Shown: positions 19,787 to 29,772, counted from the first letter of the stretch. The stretch is 58,354 nt of DNA from Marinospirillum celere (GCF_900112235.1 NZ_FOLH01000008.1:1-58354), one strand, 5' to 3'. The notes: generated by a model from the sequence alone, not told the origin. Translations and numbers: made by a program.

Positions 19787-22700
19787 TTAACTTTTGTCGC
19801 TAGCTTCATCCTCTTCATCGGATTGAGCTAGCAGACTGGCATTGCCACCTATCGCAGCGGTATTAATGGTTCGAGTACGCTCACTTGCAAAGCGCAGCAG
19901 GTAGTGAGGACCACCTGCCTTGGGCCCCGTACCTGACAGCCCCATACCGCCAAAGGGCTGGACACCGACAACCGCACCGATCATGTTGCGATTGACGTAG
20001 ACATTGCCGACACGCATCTTGCTGTCGATATAGGCCGCAAAGCTTTCATTGCGGCTTTGAATACCAAAGGTTAGCCCGTAGCCACTACGATTGATGCTGT
20101 CGATCACGCTGTCGAGTTCAGTCGACTTGTAGCGAATGACATGCAGGATCGGGCCAAATTGTTCACGTTCCAGTTCATCCAGGCTTTCGAGCTTGATGGT
20201 GACAGGGGCGACAAACTCGCCCTGTTCCTGAAGAGCTTTGGGAACCTGGGTTTCAGCAAGAATACGTCCTTGCTGACGGAATTTTTCTACATGGGCTTCT
20301 AGGTTCTTACGCGCAGTGGCATCGATCACCGGGCCTACATCAGTTGCTGGGTCGCGAGGATCTCCCAGCTGCAGCGCCTGCATCGCACCGGAAAGAATTT
20401 CAAGAACTCTATCAGCAATATCTTCCTGCAAGAATAGCACTCTTAAGGCAGAACACCTTTGCCCGGCACTGGTGAAAGAAGATTCTACTACATCGGCAAC
20501 GACCTGTTCAGGCAAGGCCGTGGAGTCAACAATCATCGCATTTTGGCCACCCGTCTCGGCTACCAGTGCCGCCAGGGGGGCATTTTCACGAGCAGCCAAG
20601 CTACGATTGATGACCTGGGCTGTTTCTGTAGACCCGGTGAAGGCGACACCGGTAACGCGCGGATCAGCGGTAAGAACTGGGCCAATATCCTTGCCCAGAC
20701 CAGGTAAAAGCTGAATGACATCACGGGGCATGCCAGCCTCATAAATCAGTTCCATACAGCGACAGGCAACCAAAGAGGTCTGTTCAGCTGGTTTGGCCAG
20801 AACCGTGTTGCCGGAAACAGCTGCTGCCAACACCTGGCCGAGGAAGATGGCCACCGGGAAGTTCCAGGGGCTAATAGCAACAAAAACCCCTTTGCCGGTT
20901 AAATAAAGTTCATTGGACTCCCCGGTAGGCCCTGGCAAAACTGTGGTCTCACCGAAGAGTTTTTCGGCCTGATTGGCATAATAACGGCAAAAATCGACGG
21001 CTTCACGAATTTCAGCCACACCATCAGCCAGTTGCTTACCGGCTTCCCGTGCGCAAAGAGCCATGAGTTCAGCCAGATGATCTTCAAGGGTGTCACCAAT
21101 TTTACGCAGCAAGGCAGCGCGTTCAGCGACAGGGACCGCATTCCAATCAGGGAAAGCCTGGTGAGCAACATCAAGGGCCGCTTTGGCCTGTTCGGGGGAG
21201 GTCCATTGAATTTCACCGACCTGCTGATTTTTATCAAAGGGGCTGACGATAGCCTGCTTCAGCTGGGGGTCGGCTGCCAGTGACGTACCAAGTAGCGGCT
21301 GACCTTTCCACTGGTGATTATCCCAAGCATGGATGGATTCAAGCAGGGGTTCGAGTTGGCTGTTGATCATTAAATTGACACCTTTGGAGTTTTTACGGTT
21401 AGCACCATAGATATCCAGGGGAAGCGGAATCCTTGGGTTGCGGTAAGATTTTTTGTTGGCCAGGAGTTCAAGAGGGTGGCGGCAGAGACCCTCTACAGGA
21501 ACTCGCTCATCAACCAGTTGATGTACAAAAGACGAGTTGGCGCCATTTTCCAAGAGACGACGAACCAAGTAAGGCAGTAGGTCTTTGTGAGCACCGACTG
21601 GTGCATAAATACGGCAGTAGGTGCCCTTGGGTGCGCGCTTTAAAGCCTGATTATAAAGAGCTTCACCCATACCATGCAGGCGCTGGAACTCTATAGCTCT
21701 GTCTCCGGCCATATCCAGCAGGCAAGTCAGGGTGTGGGCATTATGGGTCGCAAATTGGGGGAAAATTCGGCCTTGGGTAGCATCAGAAAGCAAGAAGCGG
21801 GCACAAGAAAGGTAGGCGACATCGGTATTAGCTTTACGAGTAAAGACTGGATAGCCACCAAGCCCTTCAACCTGGGCCAGTTTGATTTCTGTATCCCAGT
21901 AGGCTCCTTTGACCAGACGTACCGGAATTTCATCCCCCTGCTCTGCTGCCAGTCGGGTCAGCCAGTGCAGCGCAGGTAAGGCGCGTTTGGAGTAGGCTTG
22001 AACCACCAGGCCAAATTTACCCCAGCCTTTTCCTTCTTTACGATAGACCTTTTCAAATACTTCCAAAGAGAGCTCCAGACGATCTGCTTCTTCGGCATCC
22101 AGCGTCAAGGCAACATCCAACTCTCTAGCGCGCTCAACCAGTTTGCTTAGAATGCCGCTGAGTTCGTCCAGAATTTGTTCACGCTTGCCTCGCTCATAGC
22201 GGGGGTGAAGGGCGGAGAGTTTGATGGAAACCGAGGGTGCAGGCGCACCTGCAGTGGTTTTTTCATCGGCCTGGCCAACCCGTTCTATGGCATCCAGGTA
22301 GGCATCAAAGTAACGCTGGGCATCTTTCATGGTGCGTGCCGCTTCACCCAGCATATCGAAAGAATAGGTATAGCCTTTTTTGAACAGAGGTTTGCCATTT
22401 TTCAAGGCTTCAGGAAGCGTGCGTCCCAAGACAAACTGGTGCCCCATGAGCTTCATAGACTGCGCCATCACTTGGCGGACCAAAGGCTCACCAAGGCGGC
22501 TAACCAGACGGTTAAGAACAGGTACGGGTTTGTCGTCTCTTGGATCGACACTGACGACGCGTCCCGTTAGCATTAGCCCCCAAGTCGAGGCATTGACCAG
22601 CAGGGACTCACTTTGTCCCAGATGACGCTTCCAGTCAGCAATAGAGAGCTTGTCACGAATTAGATCTTCAGCAGTACGAGAGTCCGGGATGCGCAACAAG

Positions 22701-23032
22701 GCTTCTGCTAAGCACATCAGCAGTACCCCTTCTTGGGTATCCAGGCTATATTGCTGAAGGAGCATGTCAATGCTGTCAATGGCATCACCCTGACTACGCA
22801 CCTCACGGACCAGGTCGGCTGTTTCTTTGGCCAGACGTGTGAAGTCTTCAGGCTGATGGTTGAGCATTTTGACTAGTTCTTCCATGAAGGTGTCTTCATC
22901 AACCATATAGTGCTGACTTAAAGTGTCCAGCAGTTTGGGCAGATCCTGAGTTTCCAAATCAGGTTTCAACAGCTGTTCAGCGCTTAAATGCTCGCTGACA
23001 TTCTGATGATGAAGGGGATGTTTAATGGACAT
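19787..23032 (-). CDS. putA: Bifunctional proline dehydrogenase / delta-1-pyrroline-5-carboxylate dehydrogenase PutA
   Basis: Oxidises proline to glutamate in two steps, FAD- then NAD-dependent. The N-terminal half is a PRODH barrel (VRLVKGAYWDTEIK, then APVGAHKDLLPYL and RRLLENGANSSFV near residues 480-510). The C-terminal half is an aldehyde dehydrogenase (ETGGQN, catalytic Cys in SAGQRCSAL near residue 859, PFGGMGLSGTG). I start at 23032 (MSIKHPLHH) because GGAG lies 8 bases upstream; an in-frame ATG 36 bases earlier lacks such a site. At 1,081 residues it is shorter than the trifunctional 1,320-residue enzyme of enterics and shows no N-terminal ribbon-helix-helix, so it should not repress its own operon. 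Divergent AraC regulator next door. Confidence 0.96.
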   Translation of the reverse strand: MSIKHPLHHQNVSEHLSAEQLLKPDLETQDLPKLLDTLSQHYMVDEDTFMEELVKMLNHQPEDFTRLAKETADLVREVRSQGDAIDSIDMLLQQYSLDTQEGVLLMCLAEALLRIPDSRTAEDLIRDKLSIADWKRHLGQSESLLVNASTWGLMLTGRVVSVDPRDDKPVPVLNRLVSRLGEPLVRQVMAQSMKLMGHQFVLGRTLPEALKNGKPLFKKGYTYSFDMLGEAARTMKDAQRYFDAYLDAIERVGQADEKTTAGAPAPSVSIKLSALHPRYERGKREQILDELSGILSKLVERARELDVALTLDAEEADRLELSLEVFEKVYRKEGKGWGKFGLVVQAYSKRALPALHWLTRLAAEQGDEIPVRLVKGAYWDTEIKLAQVEGLGGYPVFTRKANTDVAYLSCARFLLSDATQGRIFPQFATHNAHTLTCLLDMAGDRAIEFQRLHGMGEALYNQALKRAPKGTYCRIYAPVGAHKDLLPYLVRRLLENGANSSFVHQLVDERVPVEGLCRHPLELLANKKSYRNPRIPLPLDIYGANRKNSKGVNLMINSQLEPLLESIHAWDNHQWKGQPLLGTSLAADPQLKQAIVSPFDKNQQVGEIQWTSPEQAKAALDVAHQAFPDWNAVPVAERAALLRKIGDTLEDHLAELMALCAREAGKQLADGVAEIREAVDFCRYYANQAEKLFGETTVLPGPTGESNELYLTGKGVFVAISPWNFPVAIFLGQVLAAAVSGNTVLAKPAEQTSLVACRCMELIYEAGMPRDVIQLLPGLGKDIGPVLTADPRVTGVAFTGSTETAQVINRSLAARENAPLAALVAETGGQNAMIVDSTALPEQVVADVVESSFTSAGQRCSALRVLFLQEDIADRVLEILSGAMQALQLGDPRDPATDVGPVIDATARKNLEAHVEKFRQQGRILAETQVPKALQEQGEFVAPVTIKLESLDELEREQFGPILHVIRYKSTELDSVIDSINRSGYGLTFGIQSRNESFAAYIDSKMRVGNVYVNRNMIGAVVGVQPFGGMGLSGTGPKAGGPHYLLRFASERTRTINTAAIGGNASLLAQSDEEDEASDKS

Positions 23033-23159
23033 GGATAGAACTCCGCTATTTATTTTTGACCTTGCCAATCAGTTTGGTAGGCCAGCGGGAATTTGTCTTG
23101 ATTGAAACTCAGAAGGTTTTGTTCCAAACTCAGATAAGCAACCGAGTCAGGTAATCAGC

Positions 23160-23909
23160 ATGCATTCGCGAATACGAAGTTTTCCTTTGCCCACACGCTG
23201 TTTGCATCACCACCACCCTTACCATCAATTGGTCATTGCCCTGTCGGGAAGTGCCGAGTTTGAAATTGCTGGTTACGGGGGGCGAGTTGATGCAATGCAC
23301 GGCTGTCTCGTGCCTGCAGGTGAGGTGCATTTCTATGAAGGCTTGGGCCGCAATCGTCATGTGGTGATGGATTTTCCCTTACCCAGTACCCAGCAAGAGT
23401 TGCAGCGCTTGTTTGACCGGCCCCGTTATTTTACCGCTGACCCCAGTTTGCGCATGTTGCTGGGTTTTTTGGATAGAGAGCAGCAACTTTGGCGTCAATC
23501 TGCTGATGCGGTTGAGGGTATGTCCAAGGTGTTTTTGGGGAGCCTTTACCAGCGCCTGTTTGAACAGTCACCGACCTTGCCACAAGCACCCAGTCGTCTG
23601 GATATGGTGCAGTTGGAAGTCTATATTCAGCAGCACCTGGCTGAGCCCTTGCCCGTTGCCCGCCTGGCAGAAGCTGCCTGTGTCAGCCCGGGGCATTTTC
23701 ACGAACTCTTCCGCGGAGTAACAGGCATGACACCAGGCCAGTATATTGTTCAAGCTCGCCTTGAACGGGCCAGTGATCTACTCCGAGAAACCCGCTTGCC
23801 TATGTCTGCCATTGCTGAAGAAGCGGGTTTTGCCAGTCAAAGCTCTCTGGCTCATGCCTGTCAGCGCCACCTCGGCAAAACACCTGGTCAAATTCGCAGC
23901 GGCCACTGA
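23160..23909 (+). CDS. AraC-family transcriptional regulator, probable activator of putAP
   Basis: 249 residues: an N-terminal cupin-like sensor (HHHHPYHQLVIALSG, then VPAGEVHFYEG) and a C-terminal double helix-turn-helix (about 150-249, LAEAACVSPGHFHELFRGVTG then IAEEAGFASQSSLAHACQRHLG). It is transcribed away from putA across a 127-base gap that should hold both promoters. In Pseudomonas an AraC-type protein (PruR) activates proline catabolism, so a similar role is likely by position and by the absence of a DNA-binding domain in PutA; this is inference. No terminator is obvious at its end. Confidence 0.85.
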   Translation: MHSRIRSFPLPTRCLHHHHPYHQLVIALSGSAEFEIAGYGGRVDAMHGCLVPAGEVHFYEGLGRNRHVVMDFPLPSTQQELQRLFDRPRYFTADPSLRMLLGFLDREQQLWRQSADAVEGMSKVFLGSLYQRLFEQSPTLPQAPSRLDMVQLEVYIQQHLAEPLPVARLAEAACVSPGHFHELFRGVTGMTPGQYIVQARLERASDLLRETRLPMSAIAEEAGFASQSSLAHACQRHLGKTPGQIRSGH

Positions 23910-23971
23910 CTGAGCGAAGCTATCTTTGCGATAAAAAAGTTACAGCCTGTCTAAGGTATTAGTGTTAATGG

Positions 23972-24000
23972 TTACGCTATTGGGCTTTCTTGGGTATAAT
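23972..24000 (+). promoter_or_regulatory. Candidate promoter of the cytochrome gene
   Basis: A perfect TATAAT (23995-24000) is preceded at 17 bases by a poor -35 (TTACGC, 23972-23977). It lies 110 bases before the proposed GTG start of the cytochrome and after the AraC stop codon, so it is well placed. Confidence 0.5.
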
Positions 24001-24109
24001 TTGGTTACCCAATTTTTAGCTATAAAGTAAAAATTCACAGGCTGTGCTCGGCAAAGGCTTGCAAGCCCTATCCGGTTGGCCTGAAACCGACTATCTAGAG
24101 GTGGTGAGA

Positions 24110-24544
24110 GTGAAACAGAGAATTCAGGTTACCCGTATTTTGACAGCAGCGGCCGTCTTGGGTCTTGGTCTTATGGTTGCCATGCAAGCACAAGCCCGTT
24201 TTGGTACGCCCGAAGAAATTGCTGAGCGTTTGAAGCCTTCTGGAGAACTGTGCCTGGAAGGTATGGAATGCGGTGCTGCTGCCGCTGAAGTCGCTGCTGG
24301 CCCAGCGATGTCAGGTGAAGAAGTTTACGCTAGTGTGTGTGCGGCCTGCCATGATACTGGCGCTGCGGGTGCACCGCGTAAAGGCGATACAGCTGCTTGG
24401 GGTGACCGCTTGAACAAATCCCTGGATGATTTAACGGCAAGCACCATTAATGGTCTGGGTGCTATGCCTCCACGGGGTGGTAGCAACTACTCGGATGAAG
24501 AAATTCGTGATGCTGTAGAATTTCTGGTTGATGCCAGCCGCTAA
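24110..24544 (+). CDS. Periplasmic cytochrome c5-like monohaem protein
   Basis: 144 residues from the GTG at 24110, chosen because GAGG lies 8 bases upstream and because it places a clean signal peptide at the N-terminus (KQRIQVTRILTAAAVLG, ending near QAQA). An open frame extends 66 bases further upstream but adds non-signal sequence. The mature protein has a haem-binding CAACH with the expected EEVYASV lead-in. GAMPPRGG supplies the axial Met, and the domain ends VEFLVDASR. An extra Cys pair (CLEGMEC) precedes the haem domain, placed unusually far upstream for cytochrome c5. Likely role is periplasmic electron transfer; partner oxidase not visible here. It is a single-gene unit with its own promoter and terminator. 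Confidence 0.85.
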   Translation: MKQRIQVTRILTAAAVLGLGLMVAMQAQARFGTPEEIAERLKPSGELCLEGMECGAAAAEVAAGPAMSGEEVYASVCAACHDTGAAGAPRKGDTAAWGDRLNKSLDDLTASTINGLGAMPPRGGSNYSDEEIRDAVEFLVDASR

Positions 24545-24570
24545 TTTGAGTTTTAGCTGAGGCTGGCCCT

Positions 24571-24612
24571 GAAAGCCCTTTGATCCTTAGATCAAGGGGC
24601 TTTCTAGTTTTT
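24571..24612 (+). terminator. Intrinsic terminator after the cytochrome gene
   Basis: A 15-base stem, GAAAGCCCTTTGATC (24571-24585) with GATCAAGGGGCTTTC (24590-24604), one G-T pair, loop CTTA, then TAG and five T. Its right arm touches the last base of the convergent rep gene. Confidence 0.85.
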
Positions 24613-26640
24613 GAGCAGCTCTTTCAAAGCGCTGGCCCTGCTCTTATTACGCTGCATCTTCTCTTCAGGGCTTTCTTTTTTCTCGCCTTTGCTGCCTTTC
24701 CAATCCAAATCTTCTTCAGGCAATTCATCCAGAAAACGACTGGGTGTGCAGTTGAGCATTTCCCCATAGGTTTTGCGTTGGCGGGCCAGAGTCAGCGTTA
24801 AGTGCTGCTGGGCTCGAGTGATGCCAACATAGGCCAGACGTCTTTCTTCTTCGATGGTGTCCGCTTCTATAGCATTGCGATGTGGCAGGAGTTCTTCTTC
24901 CATGCCCATCAAAAATACCTGGGGGAACTCCAAGCCCTTGGAGGCGTGCAGGGTCAGCAATTGTACCTTGTCGGAGTCATCCTCTTCTTCTTGCTGTTCG
25001 AGCAGGTCACGTAGTACCAGACGGGCAATGGCTTCCCGTATTGTGGCTTCAGGGTTTTCTTCCTGCATACGCTTGAGGGTTTCGGCTAATGAATCCACCA
25101 GCGTCCAGATGTTGGCGTAGCGTCTCTCAGCGACTGTGGGTGAGCTGGCATTCTGATAAAGCCAGGCTTCATAATCCATGTCCCGGATCATTTCACCGAT
25201 TGCGGCTATGGCTTCATCACTTTCACAGCGGCGAATGATGCCATCCAGCCAGTGAGTGAAACGGCGCAGGCGCTCGACCTGGCGCTCGCTTAAGTATTGC
25301 TCCAGTCCTAATTCATGGCAGGCAGCAAAAAGACTGACATCCCGGTCCTTGGCATAAATGGCCAGCTTTTCCAATATGGCCGGGCCGATTTCCCGGCGCG
25401 GGATATTGATGATGCGCAAAAAGGCGTTGTCATCGGAAGGATTAATCAACAGGCGCAGATAGGCCATGATGTCTTTGATTTCATTGCGGGCAAAAAAGCT
25501 GGTACCGCCGCTGATTTTGTAGGGAATTTGCATGGCTTGGAGTTTGATTTCCAGAATACGTGACTGGAAATTACCCCGGTAGAGAACAGCAAAATCTTTC
25601 CAGGAAAGACGCTCCTTGAGCTTGCGGGTCATGATTTCGCCGGCAATGCGTTCGGCTTCTGCATCTTCGCTGGCGCACTCGATGACCTTGATGGGGTCAC
25701 CAAAACCCAGTTGGCTCCAGAGGCTTTTTTCATGCAGGTGGGGGTTGTTGGCAATCAGCTGATTGGCCACTTTTAGAATGCGGCCTGTGGAACGGTAATT
25801 TTGCTCCAGTTTGATGATCTTCAGGTTGGCAAAATCTTCACTGAGCTGATTGAGGTTTTCTGGCCGGGCACCCCGCCAGGCATAAATGGACTGGTCATCA
25901 TCTCCCACTACCGTAAAGGTTTTGCGCAGATCGGTGAGTTGTTTGACCAGCCGATACTGGCTGATGTTGGTGTCCTGGTACTCATCGACCAGAAGATAAT
26001 GCAAGCGCTCTTGCCACTTTCTGAGGATCTCCGGTTGCTGTTGAAACAGTAATACCGGTAAGCGAATCAGATCATCAAAATCAACCGCATTGTAGGCTTT
26101 CAGGTGGCGGATATAGCTTTCATAGACTTTGGCAGCCAAGGCTTGGGACTCGTCTTCCGCATGAGATAGTGCGGTGCCCGGCTCGATCAAGTCATTTTTC
26201 CAGTTGGAAATAAGGTGCAAAACCTGGTTAATAATATCGGCATCAACCTGGGCATCCTTATGCATCAGGTCACGAATCAGGGCGCGGGTGTCTTCGGTGT
26301 CAAACAGGGAAAAACCACTTTTATAGCCCAGATGCTTCACTTCCTTGCGAATGATATCCAGCCCCAGAGAGTGAAAGGTGGATACCGTGAGGCCTTTGGC
26401 TTCTTCACGGCTCAGCATTCGGCCCACCCTTTCACGCATTTCACGGGCCGCCTTGTTGGTAAAGGTGACTGCACCGATGTTACGCGCTGACATACCCTTA
26501 TCACGAATCAAGTAGGCAATTTTTGTCGTGATAACGCTGGTTTTACCCGAACCGGCACCGGCAAGTACCAGCAAGGGGCTGGTGACCTGGGTGACAGCTT
26601 CGAGTTGGCGGTCATTAAGGCGGGCGAGAAGCTTTTGCAT
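24604..26640 (-). CDS. rep: ATP-dependent DNA helicase Rep
   Basis: Superfamily 1A 3'-5' helicase that helps forks pass protein roadblocks and restarts replication. 678 residues, close to E. coli Rep. Motif I is GAGSGKTSVITTKIAYLI, motif Ia TFTNKAAREMRERV, motif II DEYQDTN, motif III VGDDDQSIYAWRGA, and late motifs TLHASKGLEFPQVF and EERRLAYVGITRA. The N-terminus (LNDRQLEAV) is Rep-like rather than UvrD-like, as is the shorter C-terminal tail. It lies 7 bases after trmL on the same strand and is probably cotranscribed with it. Confidence 0.93.
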   Translation of the reverse strand: MQKLLARLNDRQLEAVTQVTSPLLVLAGAGSGKTSVITTKIAYLIRDKGMSARNIGAVTFTNKAAREMRERVGRMLSREEAKGLTVSTFHSLGLDIIRKEVKHLGYKSGFSLFDTEDTRALIRDLMHKDAQVDADIINQVLHLISNWKNDLIEPGTALSHAEDESQALAAKVYESYIRHLKAYNAVDFDDLIRLPVLLFQQQPEILRKWQERLHYLLVDEYQDTNISQYRLVKQLTDLRKTFTVVGDDDQSIYAWRGARPENLNQLSEDFANLKIIKLEQNYRSTGRILKVANQLIANNPHLHEKSLWSQLGFGDPIKVIECASEDAEAERIAGEIMTRKLKERLSWKDFAVLYRGNFQSRILEIKLQAMQIPYKISGGTSFFARNEIKDIMAYLRLLINPSDDNAFLRIINIPRREIGPAILEKLAIYAKDRDVSLFAACHELGLEQYLSERQVERLRRFTHWLDGIIRRCESDEAIAAIGEMIRDMDYEAWLYQNASSPTVAERRYANIWTLVDSLAETLKRMQEENPEATIREAIARLVLRDLLEQQEEEDDSDKVQLLTLHASKGLEFPQVFLMGMEEELLPHRNAIEADTIEEERRLAYVGITRAQQHLTLTLARQRKTYGEMLNCTPSRFLDELPEEDLDWKGSKGEKKESPEEKMQRNKSRASALKELLKN

Positions 26641-26647
26641 GAAGTAC

Positions 26648-27133
26648 CTAGTTGCTTTCTGTGGGGGTCAATTGGGCACCGCGAAAACCCAGTTGTCGCC
26701 AGGCCTCATAAACGATCAGGGCACCTGCATTGGAAAGGTTGAGGCTGCGGCTGCCGGGAAGCATGGGGATGCGAATTTTTTGCTCTGCCGGCAGAGGGTT
26801 AAGAATGTCATCAGGCAGGCCACGTGTTTCCGGCCCAAACAGGAGCAGGTCACTTTCTTGATAGCTCACCTGATGATAAGGCTGGCTGCCTTTGGTGGTC
26901 AGTGCCAGAACCCGCCCAGGTTGGACGCTGGTCAAGAGGTCTTCCATGCTTTTATGCAGGGTGATGCTGGCCCATTCCTGGTAATCCAGCCCGGCTCGGC
27001 GCAGGCGTTTGTCGTCCAGAACAAAACCCAGAGGCTCAACCAGATGCAAGCGGAAGCCGGTATTGGCTGCCAGGCGGATGAGATTTCCGGTGTTGGGCGG
27101 AATTTCGGGTTGGTAGAGCGCAATATGTGGCAT
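26648..27133 (-). CDS. trmL: tRNA (cytidine(34)-2'-O)-methyltransferase TrmL
   Basis: SPOUT-family methyltransferase that 2'-O-methylates the wobble base of tRNA-Leu species. 161 residues with the family start [17 protein letters not shown], the central [11 protein letters not shown] and the terminal knot motif [21 protein letters not shown] stands 4 bases before the ATG, inside a stem-loop (see the separate feature). It follows ntrC by 39 bases and precedes rep by 7. Confidence 0.95.
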   Translation of the reverse strand: MPHIALYQPEIPPNTGNLIRLAANTGFRLHLVEPLGFVLDDKRLRRAGLDYQEWASITLHKSMEDLLTSVQPGRVLALTTKGSQPYHQVSYQESDLLLFGPETRGLPDDILNPLPAEQKIRIPMLPGSRSLNLSNAGALIVYEAWRQLGFRGAQLTPTESN

Positions 27134-27134
27134 T

Positions 27135-27155
27135 AGGCCTCCTGTGAGGAAGCCT
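27135..27155 (-). promoter_or_regulatory. Stem-loop enclosing the trmL ribosome binding site
   Basis: On the minus strand AGGCTTCCT, loop CAC, AGGAGGCCT: a 9-base stem with one T-G pair, ending one base before the trmL ATG. The right arm contains the Shine-Dalgarno AGGAGG. No U-run follows, so it is more likely to restrain translation than to end transcription. Confidence 0.5.
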
Positions 27156-27172
27156 TTAATTATAACACCAAC

Positions 27173-28612
27173 TCACTCTTCATCTTCATCCTGATCGCTA
27201 TTGATGCCCAGCTCTTTCAATTTCCGGGTTAGGGTATTGCGTCCCCACCCCAGCAGTTCTGCGGCATCCCTTTTGCGTCCACCCGTATGCTTGAGGGCGG
27301 CATGAATCATGATGCTTTCAAAGGCAGGCACCGCTTTTTCAAGCAGATTGCTTTCACCGCGCATGAGGGCCTGTTCTGCCCAGTACTTTAGAGAGGCTTC
27401 CCAGTCGCTGGCAATGCGATTAGGGGTTTTGCTGAGAAGTTCTGGTGGCAGGTCTTCGACCAGAATTTCACGACCTGATGCCATAACGGTTAACCAGCGG
27501 CAGGTATTTTGTAGTTGGCGTACATTACCTGGCCAGTCGAGTCGACAAATGTAGTCTGTGGTTTCCTGTTTCAACAGCTTGGTTTCAGTATTGAGCTCCT
27601 GAGCAGCTTCTTGAAGGAAGTGTTCAGCCAGTCTGGGGATATCTTCACGCCTTTCTTTAAGAGAAGGCAGGTGAACCCGAATGACATTTAAGCGGTGGAA
27701 AAGGTCTTCACGAAAGCTGCCGGCTTCAACCAGCTTCTCAAGGTCTTGGTGGGTGGCGGCTATGATGCGTACATCCACTTTTACAGCTGTGTGACCGCCA
27801 ACACGATAAAACTCACCATCGGCAAGTACCCTGAGTAATCGGGTTTGAGTTTCTGCCGGCATATCACCGATTTCATCCAGAAAAAGGGTGCCGCCATTAG
27901 CCTGTTCAAAACGTCCTTGGCGCTGGGCAGTGGCTCCAGTGAAGGCTCCCTTTTCATGACCAAACAGCTCAGATTCAATCAAGTCTCGGGGAATGGCGGC
28001 CATATTCAAAGCAATAAAAGGCTGCTGCTTGCGTGGGCTATGTTGGTGCAGTGCTTGGGCAACCAGCTCCTTGCCAGTACCTGATTCACCATTAATCAGC
28101 ACAGTTATAGTGGAGTGGGAGAGGCGCCCTATAGCCCGAAAGACCTCCTGCATGGCCGGAGCCTCGCCAATAATTTCGGTATGCTGCTGGGTTTGGCTGG
28201 CAGGGTGCTGGATTCCTTCTGCTTGCGCTTTTTTTTCTTCGGCATGAGTCAGGGCTCTTTGTACCAAAGAAACGGCTTCATCAACGTCAAAAGGCTTGGG
28301 CAGATATTCAAAGGCACCGCCCTGATAGGAAGCCACGGCGCTTTCAAGATCTGAGTGGGCAGTCATGATAATGACCGGAAGATTGGGATAAAGCTCTGTA
28401 ACCTGCTTCAAAAGCTCCAGACCATCGGTTCCCGGCATACGGATATCGGTGATGAGTACATCCGGGGCTTGGCGAACCAGTTGGCGTAGTGCACTGTCAG
28501 CACGATCAAAGGTGGTCACCTCGACGCTGGACTGCTCCAGGGCTTTTTCAAGTACCCAGCGTATTGACCGGTCATCATCAATGACCCAGACATGACCTTT
28601 GTTGGTGCTCAT
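27173..28612 (-). CDS. glnG: Nitrogen regulation response regulator NtrC (NR-I)
   Basis: Sigma-54-dependent activator of nitrogen-assimilation genes. 479 residues: receiver (phospho-acceptor Asp56 in [12 protein letters not shown]), AAA+ domain with Walker A GESGTGKE and the sigma-54 contact loop GAFTGA, and a C-terminal Fis-type helix-turn-helix ([18 protein letters not shown]). The start overlaps the ntrB stop by 4 bases (ATGA), so the pair is translationally coupled. Confidence 0.97.
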   Translation of the reverse strand: MSTNKGHVWVIDDDRSIRWVLEKALEQSSVEVTTFDRADSALRQLVRQAPDVLITDIRMPGTDGLELLKQVTELYPNLPVIIMTAHSDLESAVASYQGGAFEYLPKPFDVDEAVSLVQRALTHAEEKKAQAEGIQHPASQTQQHTEIIGEAPAMQEVFRAIGRLSHSTITVLINGESGTGKELVAQALHQHSPRKQQPFIALNMAAIPRDLIESELFGHEKGAFTGATAQRQGRFEQANGGTLFLDEIGDMPAETQTRLLRVLADGEFYRVGGHTAVKVDVRIIAATHQDLEKLVEAGSFREDLFHRLNVIRVHLPSLKERREDIPRLAEHFLQEAAQELNTETKLLKQETTDYICRLDWPGNVRQLQNTCRWLTVMASGREILVEDLPPELLSKTPNRIASDWEASLKYWAEQALMRGESNLLEKAVPAFESIMIHAALKHTGGRKRDAAELLGWGRNTLTRKLKELGINSDQDEDEE

Positions 28613-29718
28613 GGCGTGACTCCTGTGTCGGATGGTTCATCAAGGCTGTTGCAGGGATCCAGTGGCAGCAGCAAAATAAATTCGGTGTGGCCAGGGCGGC
28701 TCTTGCATTCAATCAGCCCCTGGTGTTTTTGCAGGGCGGCTTGGGCAATGGTTAATCCCAGGCCGGTGCCTTCAGCACGGCCACTAACCATGGGGTAAAA
28801 AATATTCTCAAGCATGGTTTCAGGAATGCCGGGGCCATTGTCGATAACCTTGACCTGACAAACCAGGCGATGCCGCTCAGCACCTAGAGTAAATTGCCGT
28901 TTGGCCCGGCTTTGCAGGGTAATGCGGCCGTTAGACTGCCCTGATTCTATGAGCGCTTGCATGGAATTGCGAACCACATTGAGTACGGCTTGAATCAGTT
29001 GTTCTTTATCACCCAGAAATTCAGGAAGGCTGGGGTCATAGTCACGCAGCAGGCGGATTTGGTCACCAAACTCAGCCTGAGCCAGGGTGTAGACTCTTTC
29101 CAGTACTTCGTGAATATTTAGCATTTCCATACTGGGCAGGTGGTTGGGGCCCAGCATACGGTCGACCAGATTACGCAGGCGGTCGGCCTCATCAATAATG
29201 ACCTGGGTATAGTCTTTTAAATCTTCATTGGGAAGTGCCCGCTCAAGAAGTTGCGCAGCACCACGAATACCGCCCAGAGGGTTTTTGATTTCATGGGCCA
29301 TGCCTCTTACCAGCGCACGTACTGTTTCCTGCTTGTTCACCAACTCTTCTTCACGAGAAATTCTGAGTTGGCGATCACGTGGGAAAACTTCCATGATCAA
29401 CTGAGTATTACTGAGTTCGGCAATCGGCGAAATCGTATAGTCGACGGTAATATTCTCGCCGTTATGCAGCTGAAGTAAAGCTTCTCGCTTGGTATAAGGA
29501 TGGCCGCTCGTGGCTGCCTGGTTAAGGGTATCCAGCCCTGAATCTGGCTCCTGAAATAACAGGCTGACTGGCTGTTGACGAAAGCGAGTCAGACTGGCTG
29601 CCAGCAGCATTTCAGCAGCGGGATTCATATAAACTAACCGCAGGTTCTGTTCCAGCAGCATGACAGCAGTGGTCAGGTTTTCTAGCAGATGGCGTGGCAG
29701 TTCCGGAGCCGTGTTCAT
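28609..29718 (-). CDS. glnL: Nitrogen regulation sensor kinase/phosphatase NtrB (NR-II)
   Basis: Soluble histidine kinase that phosphorylates or dephosphorylates NtrC in response to PII. 369 residues: an N-terminal PAS-type domain (MLLEQNLRLVYMNPAAEMLL), the DHp helix with His142 (GMAHEIKNPLGGIRGAAQ), and an ATPase domain with NVVRNSMQAL, DNGPGIP and GTGLGLTIAQ. No glnA lies upstream in this window, unlike in enterics where glnA-glnL-glnG form one operon. Instead there is a 199-base gap with candidate sigma-54 and NtrC sites. Confidence 0.95.
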   Translation of the reverse strand: MNTAPELPRHLLENLTTAVMLLEQNLRLVYMNPAAEMLLAASLTRFRQQPVSLLFQEPDSGLDTLNQAATSGHPYTKREALLQLHNGENITVDYTISPIAELSNTQLIMEVFPRDRQLRISREEELVNKQETVRALVRGMAHEIKNPLGGIRGAAQLLERALPNEDLKDYTQVIIDEADRLRNLVDRMLGPNHLPSMEMLNIHEVLERVYTLAQAEFGDQIRLLRDYDPSLPEFLGDKEQLIQAVLNVVRNSMQALIESGQSNGRITLQSRAKRQFTLGAERHRLVCQVKVIDNGPGIPETMLENIFYPMVSGRAEGTGLGLTIAQAALQKHQGLIECKSRPGHTEFILLLPLDPCNSLDEPSDTGVTP

Positions 29719-29772
29719 GCTTTTCTCAGCTTGATGGTTTCTGGACCTGGTAGCAGGTTTTTAAAAAGCTGA

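Noticed and set aside
27161-27166. TATAAT on the minus strand between ntrC and trmL as a trmL promoter
   Set aside because: No acceptable -35 element at 15-19 bases; it is more likely chance AT sequence in the intergenic gap.
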